Origin: Lepeophtheirus salmonis
Lineage: Eukaryota > Arthropoda > Copepoda > Siphonostomatoida > Caligidae
DNA: 64,000 nt
Assembly: GCF_016086655.4 (NCBI RefSeq)
Contig: NC_052136.2
Location: forward strand, 47,794,492 to 47,858,491
Direction: 5' to 3'
Both the position numbers and the translations under genes were made by a program. The notes beneath the pieces were generated by a model. That model did no database searches, had not been told where the DNA came from, and saw nothing but the letters and a program-made list of their open reading frames with translations. This document shows positions 36,274 through 48,730 of the stretch, in pieces. Numbering within the stretch: the stretch's first letter is position 1; each line of letters starts with the position of its first letter.

Positions 36274-36330
36274 ATAGTTGAACTGCACTGCCTTCAACGT
36301 GGCAGTGGCCAGCCGGTGGATCACTTCGCA
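36274..36330 (+). other. Short GC-rich hairpin
   Basis: CACTGCC and GGCAGTG form a 7-base stem around an 8-base loop, followed by GCCGGTGGATCACTTCGC. The last part has an 11-base identity to the GGTGGATCACT at the 5' end of 5.8S rRNA, but the rRNA sequence does not continue, so it is not an rRNA gene. Confidence 0.3.
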
Positions 36331-38831
36331 CAAAATATGTTCTCAGGAAAGCTTAGGAAATTATTTACGTAAATATATGAAAGAAAAATAAGAGAGGATT
36401 CAGTCAACCCTCAAAATAGCTTATTTACGCTTGATATAATGGCACAGAAAGTCACCATCGTAGAGGCAAGGATTATTTTTTCAAAAATGATTGTAATAAA
36501 ACTTTTTGTATTGAGTGCTGAAAAATCTTAAATAGTAATCACGGTAGGATTCGAAAATAAAGTAGCAAAGAGTATTCTAAGTAAAAATAAAAACTATTAA
36601 ATATTAATCTGGGTAAATTAAACATATTAAAGTTAAAAAACACGAAAACCAACAAGAAATATGGACACTAAGGATTGTTAAAATGACATGTAGGTACACC
36701 TTGACAACAACAGTTTTCATATATGAATATCAAGGCTATAGGGGACTATTAATGTAGAATTTTTTGTATTTAATATAAAATGTAGTTCAAATCTCATTAA
36801 TATTCCATGAATACTTAAAATTATGCAACAAAATGTGAGGATATTTGTAGAGCGACATAAGATAGCAAATCTTACTGTCAGGAAAAAATATTCTCTTTAA
36901 CTCAATGTGTATAGGCTCCATTCCCGCTCAATTTTAAGGAAATAAATTTAAATTTTGTATTTTGGCTTAAAATACATGTTGTAGGTCAGATGGATTAATT
37001 GTAACACTATAACTCTTGCTTACATATATCTAATGAAAGGCATTTCGTAGAAAGCGAGAAACATTAAGGAACGAAGTTTATAGTTATACAGAATTACAGA
37101 GATTCATACCATGATTACTGCCATAAAGAAGCTAACCTTCTACATTTAATTTAGCATAAGTCCAGGGAATACATTATAAAAATGATTATTCATTTTTTTT
37201 AAATTACTCTTAATGTGAATAAGAAATTATCATTTAAAAAAAGACACAAGGACAATCATTTAAAGAATAATAAAAAAGAAACCAATACCCTTTTCCCTTT
37301 TCTAATTTTAAAATTTGTACATTTCTCTATCTTTCGCCCATACTTAATTTAGCCTCGTGATTTTTTTTTGTATTTTTGATGGTTGAGCTATTTTATGTCA
37401 TTTCAACTTTAATTATGGCTTAGGTCACATTTTATTTTCACAGACAGTGCACAATTTTTTTTTTTTTTTTTTTTTTTGAGGTCACGTCTCCCCTTTTATG
37501 CTCCATTGGAGCCTAATCATTAATATACAAATGCATTTTCTTCACAAACATACTATATATACAATTGTCTTTTCTGATTTTTTCTCTTTGTGTTAGAACT
37601 TTCTTACTTTTTGCAACAGTTTTTTCAAGTCGACTAATTTAACTAATTTGTAACGGCTTTCATACTTTAAAATTGATACAAGTAATTGTAAAAGCTGATC
37701 AAAGGAAATTACTTTTGTTTTAATAGTGTATTCAATTCCTCACTCTTTATCTCAAGCTTTTAATAATAATTAAAAGTATAATTTAAAGCGTGTGCAAAAT
37801 ACTAACTAAACTTGTCCAAATGTTAAATATAGGGTTTATGAACAGATTAATATAGAAGTTTTTATTTAAATAATGTTTGTTTTTTTAAATTTTTTATATA
37901 TATATATATACATTGAATTACTAAAAATATTTCTATATCAAAATCAGGAAATTTTAGCTAAAAACAGCGTAAAATTTATTTTTCTGAAAATGAGATACAT
38001 CAATTAGGAAAAAAGTACTTTCAATATTATGAATAATAATTTGTTATTCATTTAAAATACTTGCATTATAGATTTTAATTTTTTGTAAAATATTTCTAGA
38101 TTAAAAACATTGTTCAAACAGCCAATCTTGCAAATTTTTACCAGATGATGACCCTCTAAGACATTAATTACATAGCATAAAAGTTATAGTGAAATTTTCA
38201 ATAACTTTGTCTATGTCGATATTATTAAATAAAACTCGATTCAGAAAAAAAGAATAATGTCATTTTTGATTGTTGTCATCCACTTTTTTTCAATGATCGA
38301 TTTGATTTCTAATTGTAATTAAATTATACAATTGTTTACTTTTATTTATATTAATTACGATATTTAAAAACTTTAAATATTATTTATCTAATAAATTATA
38401 AAAACTATTTATTCATTCAGATATAAATTTGATTTTCTAATATTTTTAACGGTTTATTACACTCCTTTGGGAGACTTGTGTCCCATAAAATTAATATTGC
38501 TTACTGCCCTTGTTTTTAAAAGACTTTTCAATTTTTTGTTAAATAGCTAAGACTTGAAACTATATATAAAATTTTAAAAAGATTAATTAAGATTTGTTAT
38601 TGATCTGATCTGTTAATCAAATATATGAATGTATATAAACTGATATATCTATTATTATTACAATAAATTTTGGTTTTAGTCTATAGATTCGAAATTGTTT
38701 TTGTTGGAATTCGTAGTGAAGTTGATGTTCTTTGACTATTTTGGTCAATCTATTATTTTCTGCGCAATATACTTATTATTGCTGATGGTATTTACTTTAA
38801 AACAGTTAAATTTTAATATTTTTGATGAAAA
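36331..38831. other. AT-rich stretch with a long T run
   Basis: A T homopolymer of 23 bases lies at 37455-37477, followed by GAGGTCACG. TA microsatellite at about 37898-37911. No gene recognised. Confidence 0.55.
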
Positions 38832-39138
38832 ATGAATTCACTAAAGGCTATTTTCAATACATTTTTACAACAACGTTTATTTTTTAAAACGTTGGCTTCC
38901 ATGTACGCCAGTGTTGATATGCTGGCTCAAAATGGCACTGTCGTTGCTGGCACAAAATACATGTACCTTTCCTCCACGTATAGGGGCATTCACGCTCAAA
39001 AGGGAAAGAACACCATTCACTGCATGAAAATTATACAAACCATCATCATGTGCGTCTACGAAACGCCCGTCCTACCCAAAGAAACCACCTTAGTCGTGGA
39101 AAAATATCGGAAATTATCTCATTTACGTAGGTTACTAA
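38832..39138 (+). pseudogene. Profilin-like sequence with a frameshift
   Basis: Profilin is a small cytoplasmic actin-monomer-binding protein of about 126 residues in arthropods. A frame from the ATG at 38832 shows, from residue 34 on, NGTVVAGTKYMYLSSTYRGI, then KGKNTIHCMKIIQTIIMCVY, then ETPVLPKETTLVVEKY. These follow the C-terminal half of insect profilin block by block (NGxxxAGxxYxYLS, GxxxHCMKTxQxxIxxxYxxPxxP, VVEKLGDYL). One extra base at 39108 shifts the frame; after it GNYLIYVGY and TAA (39136-39138) give the expected profilin terminus. The N-terminal half is not recognisable: residues 1-16 do not match and stops lie upstream. This could be a decayed duplicate, or the last exon of a gene whose frameshift is an assembly error. 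The DNA is clearly more GC-rich than its flanks, including about 150 bases past the stop. Confidence 0.7.
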
Positions 39139-40527
39139 AATACAAACTTTTACGTCATTCATTTACACCTCCCGTCACCCCTATTCTTCTCACCCAATCC
39201 TCACTACCCCCGCATAACTCAACTTGTTCAATTGTCGACCGAGCCCAAACCATCAAGTACGAGATAAACGAATGAATCTGCAGCATCCGAGGAAGGATCA
39301 AATTGTTGTTAATGACTCAGATGATTTATTGGTATTTAAAAATATTACTTACGGACTTTAAATTGTTTTTAAATACTACTACAAAAAAGTATGAAGATTA
39401 AGAGAAGAAGAACAAAACAAGTCTTTGCTTCACTTTTATAACCACTGATGCAAGTCTTTTACAATAGATTGAAAAAAATAAAAACAGTTAAAAGTGGATT
39501 GAATTGCTCGAATGAAGGAACTAGCACTGCTTACTTGATAAGACTATTTTAAGATTTATCAGAAAAAAAACCCCCCCCCCTCAATTTAAGTCTTCCTGTA
39601 GTAACTGCAATAAATCAATTGATTAGAATAATGGTGGATCCCACTTACAATAATTGCCAACAAAATGAGTGAAATTTTTCCATAAACTAAGATGAAATGT
39701 GTTTATTGTCAAAGAAAAGATTACGATTATATAACTCCCGTTATAATTATCGACTGTTGTGTCCCCATCTGCTTACTGAATTTATTTAATGATTTTAATA
39801 ATATCCCCTGTAATATTCCTTTATAAATTATCAAAGAAATTGCTAAAATATTTTACTCTATGCCAAATTACTACTAGATAAAGTATCTTCCATAATTGCT
39901 TTTTCAAGTAGAGTACTATATACAAGGTACTCAAAGAGATATTAAATCATTCAGTTTTAATTTTATAGATAAAAAGCTTCTTCAACACCCAAAGGTTCAC
40001 AAGTGTCTTAAATTGTTTTGGAAAATGGGATCAACTTGATTATTTTATAAATATAAATAATCTTTACGAAGAATATCCGAAGAATTGAAATATAAATTCT
40101 TAATGTGAAATAGACAATTTTATATTTGAATCTTTTCATAAAACCTTATATTATTTGATATAAAAATCTATTGCATTATTTTAGATAAAGTAATAATTTG
40201 TCGTAACTGCTTACTATTTTTCTCGGAAGTTGAAATTTTAAACTTTAAAATTTAGTTATGTGCAAATATATTTCATACATTAGATTCAGTGTATTTGTGT
40301 GTACATTGTAGATATTTTAATAAATTTTAAATAAATAAAAAATCAAAATTTAGCAAAAAATATTTTTTGATACCTTTTGAGTTCAAAAGGGTTAAAGGAT
40401 AATTCATATTAAAAGTAAAATTAATTTAAATGCATATAATTCAATGTTCTTTATTTTCACCTATGGTATATTTACCCTTATTTTTTTACATAAAGGATGC
40501 AAATAAATGGTTTTGCCAATAAATTAA
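39139..40527. other. 3' flank of profilin-like copy, then AT-rich filler
   Basis: The 39139-39300 part remains GC-rich and may be a former 3' UTR; the translation past the frameshift to 39275 is not meaningful. A C run of 10 bases is at 39571-39580. No other feature seen. Confidence 0.5.
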
Positions 40528-40740
40528 TTAAATGAGTAATAGTATAATAAAATAATATATTGCATATTTAATTAAAATTGCACCCTCTGTGAATCCCATC
40601 AAGGAGTTCTCGTTGATACTAAAAACAACATTGGGTTGCCCCTCAACCACACCTCCGATTTCAAGATTAACAGTGTTAAAGTCAGGTGAATAGAAGAATC
40701 CAAAAGTTCTGAAAATTGTTGTTTGCTCTGTTTTTGTACT
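40528..40740 (-). other. Candidate internal exon, unknown protein
   Basis: A minus-strand frame without ATG is open for 70 codons (stop before it at 40741-40743, TAA at 40528). Its core reads FRTFGFFYSPDFNTVNLEIG then GVVEGQPNVVFSINENSLMG and FTEGAILIKYAI. Composition is balanced and more GC-rich than its surroundings. An acceptor-like ATTTTCAG lies directly before AACTTTTGGATTC, and a donor-like AG/GGTGCAA follows GGGATTCACAGAG, which would give an exon of about 125 bases coding RTFGFF...FTE. The protein is not recognised. Confidence 0.4.
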
Positions 40741-41193
40741 CTATTTGTAGTGTAGGATAGGCTATATATGTATTGTATGATATATTAATATTTCTCACTT
40801 AGGTCATAAAATATCTACTCAAAATAATCATAATTTATCGGAATTAAAGTTCATGAAGCTTGAAATCTAGACCAAATGGGATATTGTCATGAAAAAAGTT
40901 TATTAATTTATTTGTATAGTCTCTTCTTTTTTTATTTGCATTTTAGATCCAGTTATACCATAAAAATGAGAAAGGTGTTTACACTTTTGTACAGTTTTTG
41001 TCGATACGTTCAATATTTAGAGGTAAATAACATTCTATCAAATGTTTAGAAACATATTGACAAGTCCATTAAAAATCGATACAAGACAACTTTTTATGGT
41101 GAAAACGTGGCAACACGCTACAACATAATTAATCTTTCTTTCATCTGAAACATTAATGAATTGATTATATTTTAAGGTGTTATTATACGGATA
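40741..41193. other. AT-rich filler
   Basis: No feature recognised. Confidence 0.6.
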
Positions 41194-42371
41194 TACTGGG
41201 CTGTCAAAAAGTGTTTACCATTTAAACGCCTAAGTTACCGAGTTTCGTGGATAAATATCAACGAAAATGAAGAAAAAAGAGGCAAGAAATGTTTAGTCCG
41301 CGCCAGATTTAGCCATTCTGATATTGTAAAGATCCTTAATGTGTGCAAAATCACCGTATGGAGGGCCAGGGTTTAGATGAACAATCGTGAAGGCATCTGT
41401 GATCGTCAAAGAAGCGGAAGTCCGATCAAATTAAGGCAGCAAATGGCAAAAAATATTATTTGAAAAATCCTAAGACGACGATGACCTACTTTGGGAAGAA
41501 GCGACCGATGTGCCGTTCAACAGTGTCCATTGTCGCAAAAAAATAAGTGGGAAGTCTATCCCACATATTGAACGACCCTTGCTAACTCAACAACAATTAC
41601 GATTTGATCTGTGGAAAAAGCTTAACAATGCATTGAGGTATCACATAAACCGATTTTTGGTCTTCTCGGAGGGGAAGAAATTTATAGTGGATCTAATTTA
41701 CAATAAGGAAATTGATCAGGTTGTACGTTTTGGCGTAGTCAAACGCAACCTCCATGAAGTATCCACTACCAAATATCCGGCCTCAGTAATGATGCTCGTC
41801 ATTGTATAATATGAAGGACACAAAATGAAGCCATGTTGGATACATAATGACTAGCACGGATTACTTGATGATTTTGTAAACAAAAGTGCTTCCCTAGGCT
41901 CGCAAGATTACAAAGCAATCAAAGATAGCCGATTATTGCTTTCAACAAGAAGATGCTCCTGCATATACGGGAAAATTGCGTAGGATTGGATGACCATAAA
42001 ATTAAATTCTGACCAAGGAATTCTGGCCACCGCAGAGCCCCGATCTGAATTACCTTGATTATAGCATCTGGTGGTGAATTAAAAGCAATGCATGTAGACA
42101 ACGTTACAGTTGTTTTGAGGCCTAAAGCAATCGGTGGAAAAAGTGGTGGCGATCAATGTTGAAACAATACGCTATCAACGTACACAATGCGTTCCGGTTT
42201 CACGTAGAGCGTATGATTGAGGCCGGAAGTGCTCAAATTCATAAATAATGTTCTCTAATTAGTAATAAACAAGTTACATCTAAAAAAATCTCTAAACTTT
42301 CATTTATAGCCTCTAGATGTAGTTAATTGGTGAATGTTCATGATGTTCTATGACGTTATGACATCCCGATA
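41194..42371 (+). mobile_element. Decayed Tc1/mariner-like element
   Basis: The left end TA CTGGGCTGTCAAAAAG is at 41194-41211. The right end is eroded: TTATGACATCCCGATA at 42356-42371 matches the reverse complement of the left end at about 12 of 16 positions, which would give a total length of 1178 bases, normal for the group. The transposase relic lies between on the plus strand. Confidence 0.65.
41267..42248 (+). pseudogene. Tc1/mariner-like transposase relic
   Basis: Reading frames alternate along the plus strand. The start ATG at 41267 gives MKKKEARN; an HTH-like VRARFSHSDIVKILNVCKIT follows with a frame change, then RQRSGSPIKL, comparable to the linker between the two HTH motifs. From 41510, PHIERPLLTQQQLRFDLWKK leads to FLVFSEGKKFIVDLIYNKEI, where the first catalytic Asp (FSDEK) reads Glu. 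CFQQEDAPAYTGKLR near 41940 is the second block, also with Glu at the usual Asp position. FWPPQSPDLNYLDYSIWW near 42030 keeps the third Asp. The C-terminus FHVERMIEAGSAQIHK ends at TAA 42248. Multiple stops and frameshifts make it inactive. Confidence 0.82.
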
Positions 42372-44246
42372 AAATATTTCCTCTTAAAATATGTATTCAC
42401 TTATGTTACAATAATAACTATAGTTGTAAAAAATATGTCCAGTATAAAAAACAGAAACCAAAAATTAACAGCTTAGCTATCATGACGTTTAAATTGATTA
42501 GTTGCAATCGGTCGTAAGAAGTAAGAAATATCCAACTCCTCATCTAACAATAATATATGCAGAAATTACATAGATGTTTATCAGCTTTTCTACTTCTTGT
42601 CCAAGAAGGCCTTATAAGTATAACTTTTCAACTAATCCATAGTGTTATTGTTCATTATCCATAGCTTATCATGCAAGTTGCAACTACAAAAATGTCTTGC
42701 ATTCAACTAAGGTCGTAGATTGAAAAAATGTAATATATAGGTAATACGCTATTTTATGCTTACGTTTCACTACGAGCCAAATTCATGAATGTACATATTT
42801 TTTTGCCCAACATATGAGCTTTTCTACATTTTCTGTTAATAAACAAGACTGATTAGCAGTCATAATATCGTCATTTGGTATTTGTCAACTGTATTTTATC
42901 ATTTTGTAAGTTATTATATATTTTTTGTATATAAATTATTTCTTATATCATAGGATGCTCATTGATTAAAATCTAACCTCACTATCTTAGTCTATTAATT
43001 TAATTATGTATACATATTAGTAAACCATATATTTATATAAATATATAATATATGATTATTATTGCACTGGGGGTAAAAACTTAGCGAATAATAAGGGTTA
43101 TATCGAACCAAATCGCAGTACAGCCCTTAGCGTACAAGGCCTACTAATAACATATAGAACCTACATTAATACAATGCATTCAAAAACATTTATAACATTC
43201 TTACTTTTACCTTGAATTGTAATGTAAAATACACTTTTTCTGTATTTGTATTACTGAACTATTATGGAACGGTGGATAAATAAGTATTGGAATGAAAAAC
43301 GACATATTAAATAAGGATTGTTCAATGTTTATAAAAGTTCTAAAATCTGTATGATCACAAAAAAAAAACTTGTTAAGTATTTTTCGAAAAAGTACACAGA
43401 AATACAAATAGTCAAAAATATATTCATTTTGTGCCAAGTTTTATTAATAGATTCTAAAAAAAGGTTAATACTCCATTTTACATTTAAAATTACTAAGCAA
43501 TATAGGGCAAAGTTCTTCATAAACTAGTACTTTCAGCTATTTAAATCACTGTTTTGATATCTAAATTCAAATATATTGTATTAGGTTCTAGAAAAATTGG
43601 CCGAAAACATTTTATCTGAAGGACCATTTAGGTATTGTTCATACACTATATATGTCATAATAGGTCAATTAATGAGTGTTCTTATGCAGAATAATATTTA
43701 TTTCATTTTTTAAATTTATTGATAATCATAACATAAACACAACACAGTAGTATGTGGTTCGAATTTAGTTCAAATATTTACTAATGTAGTACTTTAAATA
43801 AATTTAATAATAAACAACCACGACATTAATTGGAATGGAAGAAGTGCGTTATTGCTTGATCAACCAATAAAGAAAAAAACTATATCAACTATTAATAATT
43901 AAGCATTGTTTTTTGTTTATTTTTTGAACGATCATTATTACGTTATGGTACATATAATTAAACGACAAATGTCCGTTAATGCACCTAGCAATCAATTTGT
44001 AAAAACTTGCTTTATGTTTTTCGTAACCCCAACACAGAAAATCTTATTGTAATGTTTTCAAGAATGTATGATTATTAAATAAAAGTTTGTAAATTGATGA
44101 AATGTTTTCCATTTTTTCACTTTTGTAGTTGATACACATTTTAGTCAGTAATAGTGTAACACCTAGCAAATACTAACTTCATTTTTATTATTACTAAAAA
44201 TGTATTATTTTAGTTAATTCATTTATTTTTATTCATACATATTAAA
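42372..44246. other. AT-rich stretch, no gene seen
   Basis: Frames at 43207-43527 on both strands overlap each other and are Phe/Ile/Lys-rich; unsupported. No repeat recognised. Confidence 0.55.
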
Positions 44247-44444
44247 TCAAAAATCAATCAAAAATGATAAAAGCTTATAAATCAAAACAGTCCCATCAAT
44301 TTGGGTGCCTTGTTGCACATCCTCATTGATTAGATTGTCCTTATAAGTTTCATGGATCCCGTTAGCCTCCAAACCCTTCATATTTTGGGATTTAATAGAG
44401 GGGGACAGCTTCAAAGTGATAAAGGATCTATAAGTGGATTTTCC
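44247..44444 (-). other. Candidate exon, unknown protein
   Basis: A minus-strand frame of 65 codons without ATG, ending at TGA 44247-44249. It reads KSTYRSFITLKLSPSIKSQN then MKGLEANGIHETYKDNLINE and DVQQGTQIDGTVLIYK, hydrophilic and balanced, and then an AT-rich tail. CCTTTATCACTTTGAAG before CTGTCCCCC could be a splice acceptor. It is on the same strand as the candidate exon at 40.5-40.7 kb, so the two could belong to one gene, but I have no direct evidence. Not recognised. Confidence 0.35.
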
Positions 44445-46723
44445 TTAACTCTCTTAATCCCATGAATTATGTACCTTTTTAAAGAAATATTCAATATGTA
44501 AAGAGATTTCTGTGGTCATTTTCCCCTTTGTCTTTATATTTAAGTTTGCTCATTGGTATATTATTTTTAAATTTCAAAATCCCAGGTAAATTAATTATTG
44601 AATAATATTCAATATTAATCTTCAGCAAAACTTCAATTTGAAAGGACCGAAATAACGAGTAATTGAAAATAACTTATACATTATTTAAGAATGAATAAGA
44701 AAACCATCAAAGTCAAAGTAAAATAAACTAATTGGACTATATAATTTTCTTTAAAATTAACTTACAAAATAATTACCAAGAAGACTTTTAATACCCTTTA
44801 TTTATTTCCTCAAAAAGGCATTCATTCAAACACACTGTTCATTATTTCATTCTCTCTCTCTATTAATGGATCTCCAAATTTAATAAACAATTAAATAACT
44901 TCTACAAAAATATATCACTAATATTTTAATTTTTGATCTGTAAATACAGTAGGTGTAAAAACTAAGACTTTCAAATAATGTGACAAATCTGGTACAACAA
45001 CAATTTTTACCTTCAAACTTTATCTTTTCATTAATTTTTCATGATTGTAAAAAACTTTAATAGAAAAGATAATAGATTTAATAATGACAAATAGTTGTTA
45101 AATATAACAACTGTTAACCAAAAAAATAAATATATTTATATGTATTTTATCGTATCAAACATTTACAAGTAGATTCATCATGTAATCACAATTAGTTTGT
45201 CTGCATCCATTTTTTTAATTGGAAAAGATAATTTTTCAAGGAAAAGTCTTGATTGATTAATTATTTTTAAGTTATAAAACTTTACTTGATATTGTTTGTC
45301 ATAAACTCAGATGTATTAAACCAAAAGAGGTTCAAAGATAAAATAAAAATGTCATGCCTGTACTTTAATATGATTCCTTTGCTAATTTACAATTTAAAAG
45401 ATTAATAAAAACATATTTTATGATTAGATATTAAACTGACTTTATTAAGTTTCTTTGCTTTTATATAAAAAATATAGGGAGAAGGACTTATGTCGTACAT
45501 AAAAACTTCAAAAAAACGATGGTAATATTTATGTAGAAAACGTTTTTGTATGAAAAACAAATAATACCTATAAGGTACATATATCATATTAGATAACAAG
45601 AGAGCCTGAGGACAAACAAAAATGTGAGTTGCGGTTATAGATAACAGAGAGTATTGTAAACGAGATATAATAGGAAAGTCCAATTCAACAAATGCTATAC
45701 TGAAAATTGTTTGTATTGGAAATTTGTATTTTAATTCACCATTACGTTACGTTCAGTTCTTTTTAAGATATTTATGTTTCTGCATTTATGTGGAAAAATA
45801 AGAATGACATTTGGGTGCGGTGTTTTACACAAATATGTTGTTATGGGTAATTTTGACCCCGAAACTTTATGTGGAATTCAGGCTTCGAATATCCTAAATG
45901 TTTCTATAATGTTCATTTTATATTAGCCAATTATTTGGTATTTTATTTGACTGTCAATTAAACCCGAAGATCAAAAGTCATTAAATTTGGAGCTTATACC
46001 CATTATTCAATTGTCACTTCTTCATTTTTCATTTTTGTTGTATACACAAAAAGATTTTTAGTTGAAGAAACTGGAGCTATGTTTTTTTAACTCTCTAAGA
46101 TGCCTAAAATAATTAAGTTGATGTAAATTATAATTTGCAAATAGATGTACGGACTACAGTTTGCAGATTAGTCAAATCGATTATATTAGCCAAGATGAAA
46201 AACATAATTTGATTCATATTTTGAAAATTATGTATGGGTCATACAAATAAAGCATACGATTAATAAATAAAAAAAATTATAATTTTGTTAATTTAAATCT
46301 TGAAGACCAAACTAATTTCAGGTTTATTTTAATATGTTTTTAACATTAATATGAGTATTTCATTATATAATTGGGAGAAAATTTTAAAAAATCAAACTAA
46401 TTCACTTTTTATTGAAAGCGAACATAAGTGTACCAATTTTTGAATAGATAATAAAAACATTGCCTCCAAATGGCATATATACTTAGAAATTAGTAGCTCA
46501 GACTAAAAAAGGGCAATGCTTACCTACAAGTTGAGTCAATAAAAAAACTAGTGGAGTAATATCCACCATAGCTCCACCGACATTTCTTGCATTGTAAACA
46601 ATTTTTAATTGATATAGTGAGTGATAACTAAGAAGGTGATCTGCGTAAAGAAAAAAACTAACTATATCGATTAGAAATGGAAAAAGGGTTGATCAGTGTG
46701 ATCTTTCATTTTCTTCCAAAAAT
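44445..46723. other. AT-rich stretch, no supported gene
   Basis: A 93-codon minus-strand frame at 45402-45683 starts MDFPIISRLQYSLLSITATH. It has Tyr/Phe/Ile-rich composition and no motif; I treat it as chance. Nothing else recognised. Confidence 0.5.
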
Positions 46724-46913
46724 GTTCCTTTAATTGGTTAGATGGAGTTGTATTGATTATGTATAAGTAAACCTAATTGCATTATATTGACTCTACTGCA
46801 TCTGACCTAGGAAGTCTTTGAAGTCCATATTATTACTTCTCTAGGAACGCCCAGGGTACGAAGCCACACACCTTGAATTCAAGAGAATAATTTATATTGA
46901 GCTACGTCCTTCC
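46724..46913 (-). repeat. tRNA-derived SINE, copy 3
   Basis: The minus strand begins GGAAGGACGTAGCTCAAT (box A), has AATTATTCTCTTGAATTCAA, box B-like GTGGCTTCGTACCCTGGG and GCGTTCC. The body follows with ACTTCCTAGGTCAG and GTTTACTTATACATAATC. About 20 bases around the usual GGACAACG segment are missing. Confidence 0.75.
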
Positions 46914-47947
46914 ATTTTGGATTATTGTTTAATATGTAGTGTGTATGTTAAACATCTCCCTCTTAAAGAAGAATCCTCCCCTATTTTTGGTGTAAATTGA
47001 CTTAAAAATACATAATAAAATAAATATATATGAATTTTAAATATAATGTATAATATTTCTCTCACACTAATGCAATTTTAAATTTAGAAAGTTCTTCTCT
47101 TTAAAACTGTAATTCATTCTCTCTCCCCCCAACCAAAAAAAAAAAAAATAATAATAATAATATAACAACAGCTAATATTTATATGGGTCTTAATTCAGTA
47201 ATATCATATTTCTTGCTCTCGCTTACTCATCACCCTCTAACTCAAATAACATATAGAATACATATATACTACTAAACTAGATGTAAATTTTTTGAACAAT
47301 TGATGTGAATTGACATCTTACTTAATTTGTAAATAAATAACTCAGCTCTTGAACATAGATTATCCAAACTTTTAAGCTTTAATTCTTCATAGCTGATTAA
47401 TTTAAGTATACAAATTTCCTATCGTAACAACATATATTAATATTTATTTACTTCTATGCAAATACTAATACATGTACTTCCAAAGATGTTTATCTTCCCC
47501 AATATCAAAGTGGATATTTTATCAAAATCAATTAACCAATGTACATGTTTATCTTTACATTTCTACCTATGAATTTTTAATCTAAAAATTGTAGTTGGAG
47601 AAAATAATATTAAATTTTTGAGAATGTAAAGAATTTATTTATTTTGAATGGAAAAACTATTATCGAACAAGAAATGTTCTTTAACAAAATAAAATATTTT
47701 CCCCATTCTCTTCTATTTAATTTTTTCATAGTTATATAATCGAGAAAAAAGTAAACCCTTATTATAAATTAATATTAACAACATGAATTTGGGGGTTGAA
47801 AAAGATAAAATTTGATATACTTACAGTAATATCATGTATTTTCTATAAAGTTTTTTTGATACAGTAGAAAATAATTCTATAATTTGTCAATAGCTCAGAA
47901 ACAAATAAAGCACTCTCTCATTTTCAAGATACATAAAGAATTTCATA
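46914..47947. other. AT-rich filler
   Basis: A-run plus TAA repeats at 47139-47163. No gene seen. Confidence 0.6.
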
Positions 47948-47949
47948 TA

Positions 47950-47976
47950 CCTAGTGGTCCATTGAAATCTGAACAC
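47950..47976 (+). repeat. Left terminal inverted repeat
   Basis: Begins CCTAGTGGTCCATTGAAATC after TA; matches the reverse complement of 48704-48730 at 23 of 27 positions. Confidence 0.9.
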
Positions 47977-48095
47977 TAACTAACTTAATAATTTATGAAG
48001 GTTGAGTGATTGAATTTAATTTATATTTTGATATATTAAAATATATACAAAATCAAATAAACTTGAGCTCTCTCGCTTACGTACAAGTCCAGAAA

Positions 48096-48710
48096 ATGAC
48101 ACTTGAACGTGATAGACAAATTTCCATTTGTGTACTCCAAGTAGTTGGGCGTCTTCAAACCACCGTTTACACCGTCAAAAAGTCCTAAAAGTTCGAGAGA
48201 AAGAAGGGCCAAACTGAACCCAAAGGAGTTAAAGATAACAGTTCAAGTCAATCCCCTCAACTTCATTAGGGGCCATGCAAAAGATCTCGGAGTTTCACAC
48301 CAGACTGTGAAGAGAGCTATAAAAAAATTGAGTGGGAGGGTGGAGAGGCCACTTTTGACACCAGCAATTTAATAACCCCATCTCCTCCGTTGCAAGACTC
48401 TTTGAATAAGTCTTTTCAATTCTTTTGAACTCTTTTTTGACACTTATGGTCTACATATAGGTATAATGCCATCCATTCGCCCTTCGAAGCCACTGTTATT
48501 CATCACTGGGACACCATGAAGGACCACTACATACTGTACATGTGCCAGGCCTTCTGCTGCAGGCCAAAAGCTATCATTACAGTTTTGGGCAGTTACATTA
48601 ATTATAAAGATATCTCAGACAGACATCTATTTATTGCATTAATTTTATTGAAAATTATATTATTAATTGATAAATTATGTCATATTGAAGTTAAAAATTC
48701 AAAGTTTTAA
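48096..48710 (+). pseudogene. Tc1-like transposase, core deleted
   Basis: ATG at 48096 starts MTLERDRQISICVLQVVGRL followed by QTTVYTVKKS. The frame then switches to SPKSSRERRAKLNPKELKIT and HAKDLGVSHQTVKRAIKKLS, the second HTH, and ends VERPLLTPAI at 48372. The DDE/D core is missing. The last part, from about 48480, reads FEATVIHHWDTMKDHYILYM then CQAFCCRPKAIITVLGSYIN, which is the conserved Tc1-type C-terminus. The tail to 48710 has lost the normal stop. Confidence 0.82.
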
Positions 48711-48730
48711 GATTTTAATGGACCACTGGG
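48704..48730 (-). repeat. Right terminal inverted repeat
   Basis: Ends AATGGACCACTGGG before TA; partner of 47950-47976. Confidence 0.9.

Noticed and set aside
36274..36330. 5.8S rRNA gene start
   Set aside because: Only 11 bases match and the conserved continuation is missing.
37455..37477. T homopolymer as a LINE or SINE tail
   Set aside because: No element body could be recognised on either side, so it is left as a simple repeat.
38760..38831. N-terminal profilin block in frame upstream (ADGIYFK)
   Set aside because: The distance to the recognised part is about 16 residues too long and three stops intervene.
45402..45683. 93-codon minus-strand frame with an ATG
   Set aside because: Aromatic and Ile-rich, no motif; a possible tiny exon between acceptor- and donor-like sites was considered but is too weak.
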